Below, piece after piece: positions 7,093-15,319 of a stretch of DNA of 22,553 nucleotides. The DNA comes from an uncultured Acetatifactor sp. Its GTDB lineage: Bacteria; Bacillota; Clostridia; Lachnospirales; Lachnospiraceae. Made by a program: the position numbers and the translations under genes. The DNA lies in the NCBI GenBank assembly GCA_910586485.1, contig CAJUIA010000047.1, positions 1-22,553 of the forward strand, in the 5' to 3' direction. Each line of letters opens with the position of its first letter. Position 1 is the first letter of the stretch. Under the pieces are notes generated by a model that was not told the origin of the DNA, did no database searches, and was given only the letters and a program-made list of their open reading frames with translations.

Positions 7093-7211
7093 GAATGCAG
7101 CAGGTTGCTTTTAGGAAAAAAATGCCGAACTAATTGTATATTAAAAAATTTAACCCGCACATTTTAACAGTGTCATCCGTTAAACATTATAAAGGGGGAA
7201 CATATAGACCC

Positions 7212-7673
7212 ATGGATCTTGAAGAACAATACGATAAAATATACCACTATTGCTGTTTTAAACTCTATGACAGGCAGTTAGCACAGGACATAACCCAGGA
7301 AACCTTTCTTCGATTTTACAGGCGGAACCTGAAGCTGGACAGCGAAAAAGTACTGCCATACTTATATGCCACCGCCAAAAATCTATGTATGGATGAATTT
7401 CGGAAAAAGCCGGTTTACAGTATGGAAGCTGTGGAAGAAAAAACGGTCTGTGACGCATCAGAGGAAATCATCAATAATCTGGCCTTAAGAGCCGCCATGG
7501 CACGTCTTCCGGCAGAGGAACAGGAAGTGTTGTTTTTACGGTATGTACAGGAAATCTCCGTCGCTGCAATATACAAAATTACAGGCCTGTCACGTTTTGC
7601 CGTTTACCGCAGGCTGTCAAGGGCACAAAAACGTTTAAAGGAAGAATTGAGAAAGGAGGGATTTCCGGAATGA
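7212..7673 (+). CDS. small ECF-type RNA polymerase sigma factor
   Basis: The 153-residue product directs RNA polymerase to a specific promoter set. Region 2 covers about residues 5-70, with the core-binding DITQETFLRFYRR and the promoter-melting ATAKNLCMDEFRKK. Region 4 covers about residues 98-147, starting with LPAEEQEVLFLRY and containing the helix-turn-helix IYKITGLSRFAVYRRLSRAQ. I chose the ATG at 7212 because the earlier frame starts without a ribosome site and lies before region 2; the GGGGG at 7194-7198 is a little far (13 bases). The stop overlaps the next start (ATGA), so it is coupled to a membrane protein that may hold it inactive. Its target is likely this operon and its ABC exporter. 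Confidence 0.85.
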   Translation: MDLEEQYDKIYHYCCFKLYDRQLAQDITQETFLRFYRRNLKLDSEKVLPYLYATAKNLCMDEFRKKPVYSMEAVEEKTVCDASEEIINNLALRAAMARLPAEEQEVLFLRYVQEISVAAIYKITGLSRFAVYRRLSRAQKRLKEELRKEGFPE

Positions 7674-8383
7674 ACAAAAATTTAAAACAGGAGATGAAAA
7701 AAGCATTTATTTTTCCGGAGCCCGACCGGCAGGAGAAAGCCCGGTTTTTAAGAACTCTCGCCAGGCCTTCACCTTCTATCAGTATATGGCAGTTTATACT
7801 GACTCAGATTGCTTATTGCAGAAAATGGATATGGATTTTGTCCCTGTTATTTCTGCTGCCTGCGCTGGCAGGCGCCCGCCATATGGATCCGGATACCTTA
7901 TGGATTCTGTCCGCGCTGATTCCCTTCCTTGGCCAGTTGGCCGTGACGGAAAGCACTCGTTCGGTAATATATGGCATGCAGGAGCTTGAAATGTCCACGA
8001 AATTTTCTTTAAAAAGCGTAGTGCTGGCAAGGATGAGCATTTGGGGACTGCTGGACGGGCTTGTGATCTGCTGCCTGATCCCTTTATGCCGCAGCGGCAA
8101 TATGTCTATGCTTCAAACAGGAATTTACCTGCTTGTTCCCTATCTGCTGACCGTAAATATCAGCCTGTGGCTCACCCGCCGTTTCCGTGGCAGGGAAGCC
8201 TTTTACGGCTGTATGTGCGCCGCGGTACTGGTAAGCGCGGGAAGCTTCGGACTGCATCTGATTGCCGATTTTATCTATCGGTTTTCTTATATTCACTGGT
8301 GGATCATTTTATCGGCATTCCTGCTTGGTAGAACGGTATGGGAAATTTGCCAGACACTGAAAGGAACAGAAGAGCTGGCGTGA
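7670..8383 (+). CDS. six-helix membrane protein coupled to the ECF sigma factor
   Basis: The 237-residue protein starts inside the sigma factor stop codon (ATGA), with GGAGG ten bases upstream. A charged N-terminal segment of about 45 residues is followed by about six hydrophobic segments, near residues 50-67, 76-92, 120-140, 146-166, 182-202 and 207-224. The gene position suggests an anti-sigma or sensor partner, but a classical anti-sigma has one helix and often a zinc HxxxCxxC motif, which is absent here. It could equally be a membrane subunit of the downstream ABC transporter. No named family is recognised. Confidence 0.75.
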   Translation: MNKNLKQEMKKAFIFPEPDRQEKARFLRTLARPSPSISIWQFILTQIAYCRKWIWILSLLFLLPALAGARHMDPDTLWILSALIPFLGQLAVTESTRSVIYGMQELEMSTKFSLKSVVLARMSIWGLLDGLVICCLIPLCRSGNMSMLQTGIYLLVPYLLTVNISLWLTRRFRGREAFYGCMCAAVLVSAGSFGLHLIADFIYRFSYIHWWIILSAFLLGRTVWEICQTLKGTEELA

Positions 8384-8419
8384 TTTGAATCGCAGCAAAG
8401 CTGCAACATGGAGGTTACT

Positions 8420-9115
8420 ATGGAACTGATAATAGACAGAGTATCGAAGCAATATCAAAATCATATCGCGGTTGACCGCATTTCCCTGACGCTCCAAAGA
8501 GGCGTATACGGACTGCTCGGCGAAAACGGCGCCGGTAAAACCACCCTCATGAGAATGATCTGCGGCATTTTAAAGCCTACAAGCGGCAGTATTTCCTTTG
8601 ACGGCATAGACGTAAGTGAAGAAAATTATCGCTCCGTTTTAGGATACCTGCCTCAGGATTTTGGCTATTATCCCGAATTTACGGGGCAGGACTTCCTTTT
8701 ATATATGGCGGCGCTAAAGGGGCTTCCAAAACCGCAGGCAAACATAAGAGCAGCCGAGCTTCTACAACTGGTGGCTTTACAGGATGTGGCTAAAAAAAAG
8801 ATAAAGGCTTATTCCGGCGGCATGAAGCAGCGCCTGGGAATCGCACAGGCCTTGCTGGGGCATCCGAAGCTCCTTGTGGTAGACGAGCCCACTGCCGGGC
8901 TGGATCCAAAGGAAAGAGTACGCTTCCGCAATCTGATGGAGGATTTAGGAAAGGAAAATATTGTGCTGCTGTCAACTCATATCGTGTCGGATATTGAACA
9001 CATTGCCGATACCGTATTCATCATGAAATCCGGAAGGCTTATTTATCAGGATAAGTGGGACGAAAAGAAAGGCAGTCTGGAGGATTTTTATTTACGGCAT
9101 ATTGACAAAGATTAA
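8420..9115 (+). CDS. ABC transporter ATP-binding protein (ABC-2 exporter type)
   Basis: The 231-residue ATPase powers the permease encoded next. Walker A is GENGAGKT at residues 34-41, the Q-loop Gln is residue 79, the signature YSGGMKQ lies at 131-137, Walker B LLVVDE at 151-156 and the switch His at 187. I chose the ATG at 8420, which has GGAGG five bases upstream; an ATG at 8408 overlaps that very site. ATPases of this BcrA/CcmA-like group serve drug, bacteriocin or lipid export, and the substrate cannot be read from the sequence. It lies 36 bases after the membrane protein and 63 bases before the permease, so one operon is likely. Confidence 0.95.
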   Translation: MELIIDRVSKQYQNHIAVDRISLTLQRGVYGLLGENGAGKTTLMRMICGILKPTSGSISFDGIDVSEENYRSVLGYLPQDFGYYPEFTGQDFLLYMAALKGLPKPQANIRAAELLQLVALQDVAKKKIKAYSGGMKQRLGIAQALLGHPKLLVVDEPTAGLDPKERVRFRNLMEDLGKENIVLLSTHIVSDIEHIADTVFIMKSGRLIYQDKWDEKKGSLEDFYLRHIDKD

Positions 9116-9178
9116 ACGATTGATTCCTGCAGTATCGCAGCCATTACACATAATCTGCAGGTTTAGAAAGGTAACATC

Positions 9179-10393
9179 ATGAATCATTTTGGAGAAATCT
9201 ATAGGTATGAATGGAAAAAACTATTGGGTAAAAAAATAGTGTGGGTTTCCCTTTTACTGAGCATTCTGATCAGTATCATTTCCGTGTTTGCCCCGCTTCT
9301 TGGAAACTATTATATAGACGGGAAATTTATAGACACAAATTATAATATGTATCAGCAGGACAAAAAGTATGCAAAGGCATTGAGCGGCAGAAAAATTGAT
9401 CAGGCGCTTTTGGAAGAGACAATAGCCGCCTGGCGGAAAATCCCGCAGTCCACAAATACTCCTTATCAGGCAACAGAGGAATATTGGAAATATGCGCGTC
9501 CTTACAATGAAATCTTTCAAATGATACGCAAAACATCAGATATGCAGACCTTTGAGGCCATGTATTCATGGCAGCCCAATGAAGCCGAGCTGTATGCCAA
9601 AAGGCAGGCATGGCTTACCTCTCTGTGGAAAGACATAAAGCTGTCAAAGGGAGAAACAGAATTTTGGGGCGAACAGGAAGAACAGGTAAAAAAGCCCTAT
9701 ACTTACGAAGAACACGGCGGATACCGGGTCTTGTTTTCAAACTATCAGACCACCGGACTCTTTGTGCTGATGTTAGTTGCCATATGTCTTTCGGGAATCT
9801 TTTCGGATGAACATATCCGAAAAACAGACCAGCTCATTTTAGCCTCTCCCTTAGGAAAAACAAGGCTCTACTGGGCTAAGACAGCGGCGGGCGCCACCTT
9901 TGCCGTAATCATTACAATCCTTATTTTTACGGCTGAATTTGTATCGGCCATATGCCTGTATGGAGCAGGCGGCTTTCAGGCGGCCTTTCAGTTCATTTAC
10001 AACCCAAGCTCAGACCCAATCACATGCGGTCAGGCGATATTAATCGCATATGGGAACATGATGATGGCTGCCGTATTCACAAGTATATTTGTCATGATAT
10101 TATCAGAGCTGTTGAAAAGCAATATTGCCACTCTTGCCATTTCCGTCGTGCTGCTGATCGTGCCTTTGATTTTTACTGCTCCGGCGCAGTACAGAGTACC
10201 GGCACAGATATGGAACTGGCTCCCCTGGTCCTTCCTCGCACCCTGGAATGTATTCGGACAATACACTGTGTCCATATTTGGCCACTGTCTGACTCCCTGG
10301 CAGGCAGTTCCGTTGATCTATCTGGCGGCAGGCATACTCCTTACTGCCGCTGGAAAGCCGATTTATCAGCGCTTCCAGGTTTCCGGCAGATAA
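9179..10393 (+). CDS. ABC-2 type transporter permease with large outside domain
   Basis: The 404-residue membrane protein has a first helix at about residues 20-43, then a hydrophilic region of about 145 residues, then five helices near 191-208, 236-260, 286-310, 316-334 and 374-391. That layout is typical of ABC-2 permeases with an extracytoplasmic loop after helix 1. The conserved ILASPLGKTRLYWAK segment (220-234) fits the coupling region that contacts the ATPase. AGAAAGG lies upstream of the ATG. With the ATPase and the sigma factor it forms a probable stress-responsive export or membrane-repair operon. The substrate is unknown. Confidence 0.9.
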   Translation: MNHFGEIYRYEWKKLLGKKIVWVSLLLSILISIISVFAPLLGNYYIDGKFIDTNYNMYQQDKKYAKALSGRKIDQALLEETIAAWRKIPQSTNTPYQATEEYWKYARPYNEIFQMIRKTSDMQTFEAMYSWQPNEAELYAKRQAWLTSLWKDIKLSKGETEFWGEQEEQVKKPYTYEEHGGYRVLFSNYQTTGLFVLMLVAICLSGIFSDEHIRKTDQLILASPLGKTRLYWAKTAAGATFAVIITILIFTAEFVSAICLYGAGGFQAAFQFIYNPSSDPITCGQAILIAYGNMMMAAVFTSIFVMILSELLKSNIATLAISVVLLIVPLIFTAPAQYRVPAQIWNWLPWSFLAPWNVFGQYTVSIFGHCLTPWQAVPLIYLAAGILLTAAGKPIYQRFQVSGR

Positions 10394-10455
10394 ATCATGC
10401 GGGGAAAAATTCCTGCATACCGCGCTGTCGGCGGGCTTCCTGTACAGGCTTTACT

Positions 10456-10989
10456 CTACTGCAGCTTTATGGAAAAATCCTCATAAATCCCTGCCGGCAC
10501 CGCTTCCCCATAGCTGTACAGCTCCACCGTCTCCTTTTCAAATCCGTAAACCGTCACCATCTGCCTGCCCGGATCGACGATCCAATACTCCCTGACGCCT
10601 GCGGTACGGTATTTAAAAAGCTTTATCATATAGTCTCTCGATTTACTGCTCTGGGAAACAATTTCAATAATCCAGTCCGGCGCCCCATGGCACCCCTTTT
10701 CATCCAGCTTCGACTGGTCGCAGATAACCGCAATATCCGGTTCCACATAGTTTCTGTCATCCTCATTTAGAAATACCGCAAAGGGCGCCGCCAGCACCTC
10801 GCACTGCCCGCCGTTCTTTTCTATATAAGATGATATTTCCTTTGACAAAAACATGCTGATTTTCTGATGATTCCATCCGGGTGGCGCCATATAATAAATC
10901 TGTCCGTCAATCAGTTCCGCCCGCTCCCCATCCGGCAGCGCATAAATGTCCTCAACGGTATAAGCATCTTCTTTTTTCAACGCATCCAT
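10456..10989 (-). CDS. Uma2-family (PD-(D/E)XK nuclease-fold) protein
   Basis: The 177-residue protein shows the Uma2/DUF820 pattern. TVEDIYALPDGERAELIDGQIYYM opens the domain (residues 11-34). A VEPDIAVICD segment holds the predicted metal-binding Asp85, and WIIEIVSQSSKSRD holds Glu109, followed by YMIKLFKYRTAGVREYWIVDP (120-140). The fold is that of PD-(D/E)XK endonucleases. Members are very common in cyanobacteria and also occur in Firmicutes, and their biological job is mostly unknown. I chose the ATG at 10989 because GGAGG lies eight bases upstream. It has its own promoter at 11012-11040 and converges on the ABC permease gene. Confidence 0.9.
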   Translation of the reverse strand: MDALKKEDAYTVEDIYALPDGERAELIDGQIYYMAPPGWNHQKISMFLSKEISSYIEKNGGQCEVLAAPFAVFLNEDDRNYVEPDIAVICDQSKLDEKGCHGAPDWIIEIVSQSSKSRDYMIKLFKYRTAGVREYWIVDPGRQMVTVYGFEKETVELYSYGEAVPAGIYEDFSIKLQ

Positions 10990-11011
10990 GGTTTTGCCCT
11001 CCTTTTCTTTC

Positions 11012-11040
11012 ATTATATCCAATATCCGAAAGAAACACAA
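11012..11040 (-). promoter_or_regulatory. candidate sigma-A promoter for the Uma2 gene
   Basis: On the minus strand TTGTGT (11040-11035) and a perfect TATAAT (11017-11012) are 17 bases apart. The start near 11005 leaves a short leader with a GGAGG site. It implies that the gene is not solely read through from the lipoprotein genes upstream. Confidence 0.6.
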
Positions 11041-11069
11041 TTACTTTCCGTCCTGGGTGCTGCCTGCTG

Positions 11070-12095
11070 TTAATACCATTCAATCAGGGACAGATCTACC
11101 CCGGACTTTATAGCCGATTCCTGCAGGCTGCTGGGGGCTTTGATTCTGGTAAGCGAAAAATAATCAAAGCTACTTCCAGGGAATTCCGTCAATCCGGTGC
11201 CCAGAGTCACTTCTGCCAGGCTGTCACATGCAAGAAATGCGTTTTCACCAATACTCTCCAGACTGTCAGGAAGGGTAATGCTGCTCAGATTGTAACACTC
11301 TATAAACGCAAATCCGTCAATGTTTCGCACTCCCTCAGGCAAGGTGACATCCGTCAGGCCGCTGCATCCGCTGAATGCACCTTCGCCGATGCTCTTCACA
11401 CCCTCAGGCAAGGTGACATCCGTCAGACCGGAGCAATATGCGAACGTACAAACCCCAATGTTCTCCACACCCGCGGGCCAGGTGATGACGGTCAGACTGC
11501 TGCATCCGCTGAATGCAGAGTTGCCGATACTCTTCACACCCTCAGGCAGGGTGATGCCCGTCAGGCCGCTGCATCCGTCGAATGCTCCTTCGCCAATGCT
11601 CTCCACACTCTCAGGCAGGACAATGGCGGTCAGACTGCTACATCCGCTGAATGCAGAGCTGCCGATGCTCTTCACGCCTTCGGGCAATGTGATGCCCGTC
11701 ATTTTTCTACACCCTGCAAACGCTTTGTCGTCAATCCCGATAATCCCTTCCTCGACCACTACATTGACCGGGCTGTAGTTACCGTAATCATCGTGGCATA
11801 CAGTCCCTGTGCCTGAGAGATAGAGAGTATCGCCCTCTACGCGAATATGTATTTCACCCTCCAGTGAGGCGTTCTCTTCAGAGACCAGAATCTCTGCAGG
11901 GCCGGATTCTTCATCAGAAGGCTTGTCGTTGGATGGCTTGCCGCCAGCCACCGATTCATTGAAATCTTCAACGGTATCATCGGAATTGCTTTCTTCGCTC
12001 GTCTGTACCAGCTCGCTGTCGTTTTCGCCACAGGCGGAGAAGGAAATCGTCATGACCAGTGTCAGTAAAAGTGTTGCAATTCGTTTTGCTTTCAT
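11070..12095 (-). CDS. BspA-type leucine-rich-repeat lipoprotein
   Basis: The 341-residue protein begins with a lipoprotein signal peptide ending in SFSAC (lipidated Cys22), so it should be anchored on the outside of the membrane. Residues 23-70 form an acidic, Ser/Asp/Glu-rich spacer. A small beta region follows (81-115, with LYLSGTGTVC). Then come about nine LRR_5/BspA repeats of 23 residues (119-325), each like SIGEGAFDGCSGLTGITLPEGV. BspA-type repeats mediate adhesion or protein binding in gut and oral bacteria. It is the last of six co-directional lipoprotein genes and starts 68 bases after the previous stop with its own AGGAG site. Function is inferred from the fold only. Confidence 0.92.
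   Translation of the reverse strand: MKAKRIATLLLTLVMTISFSACGENDSELVQTSEESNSDDTVEDFNESVAGGKPSNDKPSDEESGPAEILVSEENASLEGEIHIRVEGDTLYLSGTGTVCHDDYGNYSPVNVVVEEGIIGIDDKAFAGCRKMTGITLPEGVKSIGSSAFSGCSSLTAIVLPESVESIGEGAFDGCSGLTGITLPEGVKSIGNSAFSGCSSLTVITWPAGVENIGVCTFAYCSGLTDVTLPEGVKSIGEGAFSGCSGLTDVTLPEGVRNIDGFAFIECYNLSSITLPDSLESIGENAFLACDSLAEVTLGTGLTEFPGSSFDYFSLTRIKAPSSLQESAIKSGVDLSLIEWY
11121..11741 (-). repeat. 69-bp coding repeats (23-residue LRR units)
   Basis: About nine consecutive units of 69 bp encode the LRR region. Units two to six are very alike at DNA level, for example the recurring CACACCCTCAGGCAAGGTGA on the plus strand, so unit number could change by slippage or recombination. Confidence 0.85.
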
Positions 12096-12163
12096 ATGTT
12101 TCTCCTTTTTCTTATCTTTAAGGGCTTTCGTACTAAGTTAATAAAGTACAGCTCCCTTCTATA

Positions 12164-13144
12164 TTATTTCGTTGCGCCGCAGTCGCAGTAGTAGTAATCA
12201 ACATAAGTGCTGGTTTCATAATAGCCCTGATCTTCTTCATGGGAACCAATTACGCCCCAGGTGGGCTCAGTCCAAAGAGTCTGAGTTGTAAACTGACTGG
12301 ACTCACCCGCTTCAATATGTGCCATCATATGTGCCACTTGCATATCATGATCTGTTGTTTCAAAGCCACAATTACAAATACACAAACCATATTGTTCACC
12401 GGGAATCTCGCCATAGTCTTCTACAACCACAATATTCGGAATCCAGGTCTGAGTCTCTGCATAATGCTCTTTCCATGTATGCTCGTGAACAGGTGGCTGA
12501 GATTGTTCAGGCTGAGCAGGTGGCTGGGGCTGCTGTTCAGGAGAAGGTTGCTGCGTCGGTGTCTCCGGCTGGGGTGTCTGTATGGGAGCCGGCGTTTGCG
12601 CTGGTGCCTCCGGCTGGGAAGCTGGCGTTTGGTTATTTGTAGAGTCGTTGACAGCCGGCGTCTCGGTGGGGGCTGTCTCTGGCGACTCTACCTGCTTTTC
12701 GGCAACTGCGGGCTCTGCAGTTTCTGCAGGTGTCTGGGTCGCGGCAAGCTTTGCGGAAACAGCGGGCTTTACCGTTTCAGCAGGCCTTTCCGCCTTTGTA
12801 GACTTTTCCGTTTGGGCAAGTGATTCCGCCTCCGTAGGCTTGCCCGTCTGAACAGGCACTACCGCATCAACAGGCGCTGTGGTTTCAGCAGGCTCAGATG
12901 TTGATACAGACTCAGATGTCTGCGCAGCCTCATCCATTACATCAGGCTTTTCCGTTTCGACAAGTGTGGAATCGTCCTCAACTTCTGTACTTTCCATATC
13001 TTCCTCTGTGTCAAACTCTTTTACCGTCTCCGCCTGCTCTGCACTTGCCGGATCGGCCTGTTTACCACAGCCACCCATAAACAATATGACTGTTGTGATC
13101 AATAGTCCTGATCGAAACGCTTTCTTATTTTGCATACTTTTCAT
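12164..13144 (-). CDS. stalked lipoprotein with zinc-type head, paralogue A
   Basis: The ATG at 13144 (326 residues) follows CGGAGAT; the upstream TTG at 13159 has no ribosome site. The signal peptide ends FMGGC (lipidated Cys26). Residues 30-220 are a low-complexity stalk rich in Thr, Glu, Pro and Ala. The last 105 residues form a compact head: HEHTWKEHYAETQTWIPNI, a CICNCGFET pair, a central variable stretch, WGVIGSHEEDQGYYETS and the final YYYCDCGATK. The CxCG pairs and conserved His suggest a bound metal, probably zinc. Heads with WICNCG...GATK flanking His residues occur in many Clostridia surface proteins. It differs from paralogue B mainly in the variable head segment and in stalk repeats. 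Confidence 0.88.
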   Translation of the reverse strand: MKSMQNKKAFRSGLLITTVILFMGGCGKQADPASAEQAETVKEFDTEEDMESTEVEDDSTLVETEKPDVMDEAAQTSESVSTSEPAETTAPVDAVVPVQTGKPTEAESLAQTEKSTKAERPAETVKPAVSAKLAATQTPAETAEPAVAEKQVESPETAPTETPAVNDSTNNQTPASQPEAPAQTPAPIQTPQPETPTQQPSPEQQPQPPAQPEQSQPPVHEHTWKEHYAETQTWIPNIVVVEDYGEIPGEQYGLCICNCGFETTDHDMQVAHMMAHIEAGESSQFTTQTLWTEPTWGVIGSHEEDQGYYETSTYVDYYYCDCGATK

Positions 13145-13238
13145 AGCTGATCTCCGCAATTATATATTTTGATTAAATGGCAACGGATATTTTACAGTGA
13201 AAATTCACACAGATATATACTTACATTCCAACTGGTTT
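13145..13238 (-). repeat. 94-bp duplicated spacer, copy 1 (with 14202-14295)
   Basis: The spacer upstream of A (13145-13238) and that upstream of B (14202-14295) have the same length and differ at only a few bases. Both contain a small GTGAA-AA-TTCAC palindrome. No clear terminator or promoter is visible in either, so the genes are probably read as one message or use a non-sigma-A promoter. Confidence 0.85.
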
Positions 13239-14201
13239 TTATTTAGTTGCGCCGCAGTCACAGTAGTAATAATCAACATAAGTGCTGGTTTCATAATAGC
13301 CCTGATCTTCTTCATGGGAACCTATTACACCCCAGACAGGCTCCCCGTAGTAAGTCTGTGTCGTGAAATTATGAGCATCATAACTATCGACATTATCACG
13401 CTGATGCTGTCGCATAGCCTCTGCATCTATTGTTTCAAATCCACAAGCACAAATGGCAATACCATACTGTTCACCAGGAATCTCGCCAAAGTCTTCTACA
13501 ACCACAATATTCGGAATCCAGGTCTGAGTCTCTGCATAATGCTCTTTCCATGTATGCTCGTGAACAGGTGGCTGGGATGGCTGTTCAGGTGCCTCTGGCT
13601 TGGGTGTCTGTACAGGAGCAGGAGACTGGGCCGGTGCCTCCGGCTGGGGTGTCTGTACAGGAGCAGGCTTCTGCGCCGGTACCTCTGGCTGGGAAGCTGC
13701 TGTTTGGTTATTTGCAGAATCGTTTACAGCTGGCGTCTCGGTGGGGGCTGTCTCTGGCGACTCTATCTGCTTTTCGGCAACTGCAGGCTTTGCAGTTTCT
13801 GCGGGTTTAGCAGTCTGTGCAGGCTTTACAGTTTCAACAGGCCTTTCCGCCTCTGTAGACTTTTCCATTTGAGCAAGCGATTCCGCCTCCGTAGGCTCGC
13901 CCGTCTCAACAGGCATTGCCTCATCAACCGGCGCTACAGTTTCAGCAGGCTCAGATGTTGATACAGACTCAGATGTCTGCGTGGCCTCATCCATTACATC
14001 AAGCTTTTCCATTTCGACAAGTGTGGAATTGTCCTCAACTTCTGTACTTTCCATACTTTCCTCTGTGTCAAACTCTTTTACCGTCTCCGCCTGCTCTGCA
14101 CTTGCCGGCTCGGCCTGCTTACCACAGCCGCCCATAAACAACATGACTGTTGTGATCAATAGTCCTGATCGAAACGCTTTCTTATTTTGCATACTTTTCA
14201 T
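13239..14201 (-). CDS. stalked lipoprotein with zinc-type head, paralogue B
   Basis: This 320-residue protein has the same plan as paralogue A: signal peptide with FMGGC, an acidic then Pro/Thr/Ala-rich stalk, and a C-terminal head ending CDCGATK. Signal peptide, early stalk and both flanks of the head are almost identical to A at DNA level, while the head segment at 13368-13436 is quite different. The stalk carries two copies of a PVQTPQPEAP-type unit. The start at 14201 has the same CGGAGA site as A, and the 94-bp spacer on its upstream side is a copy of that ahead of A. Confidence 0.88.
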   Translation of the reverse strand: MKSMQNKKAFRSGLLITTVMLFMGGCGKQAEPASAEQAETVKEFDTEESMESTEVEDNSTLVEMEKLDVMDEATQTSESVSTSEPAETVAPVDEAMPVETGEPTEAESLAQMEKSTEAERPVETVKPAQTAKPAETAKPAVAEKQIESPETAPTETPAVNDSANNQTAASQPEVPAQKPAPVQTPQPEAPAQSPAPVQTPKPEAPEQPSQPPVHEHTWKEHYAETQTWIPNIVVVEDFGEIPGEQYGIAICACGFETIDAEAMRQHQRDNVDSYDAHNFTTQTYYGEPVWGVIGSHEEDQGYYETSTYVDYYYCDCGATK

Positions 14202-14295
14202 AGCTGGTCTCCGCAATTATATATTTTGATTAAATGGCATCAGATATTTTACAGTGAAAATTCACACAGATATTTACTTACATCCAAACTGATTT
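14202..14295 (-). repeat. 94-bp duplicated spacer, copy 2
   Basis: This is the second copy of the spacer at 13145-13238, lying between the start of paralogue B and the end of paralogue C. It marks the duplication unit as spacer plus gene. Confidence 0.85.
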
Positions 14296-15255
14296 TTATT
14301 TGGTTGCGCCGCAGTCGCAGTAGTAGTAATCAACATAAGTGCTGGTTTCATAATGGCCCTGGTCTTCTTCGTGGGAACCGATCACGCCCCAGGTGGGCTC
14401 AGTCCAATGAGTTTGAACTGTGAAACCTGCAAGATTGTATTCACCCGCATTGACATGATTTACAATATGTTGTTCAATAACTGCAGCATCTGTTGTTGCA
14501 AATCCGCAATAACAAATGCACAAACCATATTGTTCACCAGGAATCTCGCCATAGTCTTCTACAACAACGATGTTGGGAATCCAGGTCTGGGTCTCAGCAT
14601 AATGCTCTTTCCATGAATGCTCGTGAACAGGTGGCTGAAATGGCTGTTCAGGAGCCTCTGGCTGGGGTGTCTGTACAGGAGCAGGAGACTGGGCCGGTGC
14701 CTCCGGCTGGGGTGTCTGTACAGGAGCCGGCGTCTGGGTCAGTGCCTCTGGCTGGGAAGCTGGTGTTTGGTTATTTGCAGAATCGTTGACAGCCGGCGTT
14801 TCGGTGGGGACTGTCTCTGGCGACTCTATCTGCTTTTCGGCAACTGCGGGCTCTGCAGTTTCTGCGGGTTTAGCAGTCTGTGCAGGCTTTACCGTTTCAA
14901 CAGACCTTTCCGCCTCTGTAGATTTTTCCGTTTGAGCAAGCGATTCCGCCTCCGTAGGCTCGCCCGTCTGAACAGGCACTACCGCATCAATAGGCGCTGC
15001 GGTTTCAGCAGGCTCAGATGTTGATACAGACTCAGATGTCTGCGTGCCATCATTCATTACATCAGGCTTTTCCATTTCGACAGGTGCAGAATTGTCCTCA
15101 TCTTCTGTACCTTCCATACCTTCCTCTATGTCAAACTCTTTTTCCGTCTCCGCGGACCCTGCACTTGCCGGCTCGGCCTGCTTACCACAGCCGCCCATAA
15201 ACAACATGACTGTTGTAATCAATAATCTTGACCGAAACGCTTTCTTATTTTGCAT
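14296..15255 (-). CDS. stalked lipoprotein with zinc-type head, paralogue C
   Basis: The ATG at 15255 (319 residues) has GGAGG five bases upstream, so the extra N-terminal residues of the longer frame are not used. The signal peptide ends FMGGC (Cys23). The stalk resembles A and B, with two PVQTPQPEAP units. The head has the invariant flanks and its own variable segment (14425-14499), two residues longer than in A, B and D. Unlike A and B its upstream sequence is not the 94-bp spacer, which suggests it is the older copy or the edge of the duplication. It ends 94 bases before paralogue B begins. Confidence 0.88.
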   Translation of the reverse strand: MQNKKAFRSRLLITTVMLFMGGCGKQAEPASAGSAETEKEFDIEEGMEGTEDEDNSAPVEMEKPDVMNDGTQTSESVSTSEPAETAAPIDAVVPVQTGEPTEAESLAQTEKSTEAERSVETVKPAQTAKPAETAEPAVAEKQIESPETVPTETPAVNDSANNQTPASQPEALTQTPAPVQTPQPEAPAQSPAPVQTPQPEAPEQPFQPPVHEHSWKEHYAETQTWIPNIVVVEDYGEIPGEQYGLCICYCGFATTDAAVIEQHIVNHVNAGEYNLAGFTVQTHWTEPTWGVIGSHEEDQGHYETSTYVDYYYCDCGATK

Positions 15256-15319
15256 AATTTCCTCCGTCATTGAATGGCTTATGAATCTGCTTTTTACTTA
15301 ATCCAAGAGCCTCTGCATG

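Larger units (their letters stand above)
12164..15255 (-). repeat. tandem gene triplication (lipoprotein paralogues A-C)
   Basis: Three co-directional lipoprotein genes repeat at intervals of 1057 and 1054 bp. A and B share near-identical signal peptide, early stalk and head flanks, and also a 94-bp upstream spacer. Confidence 0.9.

Noticed and set aside
7164..7193. TTAACA-N18-TATAAA as promoter of the small ECF sigma gene
   Set aside because: Transcription would start after the GGGGG ribosome site and leave almost no leader; a real promoter further upstream was not found.
9126..9161. CCTGCAG/CTGCAGG inverted repeat between ABC ATPase and permease genes
   Set aside because: The stem is only 7 bp with a 22-base loop and no T-tract; more likely chance or a weak processing site.
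10394..10455. GC-rich imperfect hairpin between the convergent permease and Uma2 genes
   Set aside because: Pairing is imperfect and neither direction has a T-tract, so I do not call a terminator.
11005..13159. Longer N-termini (TTG at 13159 and similar upstream starts for the lipoproteins and Uma2)
   Set aside because: They lack ribosome sites, while the internal starts have GGAG-type sites at proper spacing and give standard signal peptides or domain starts.
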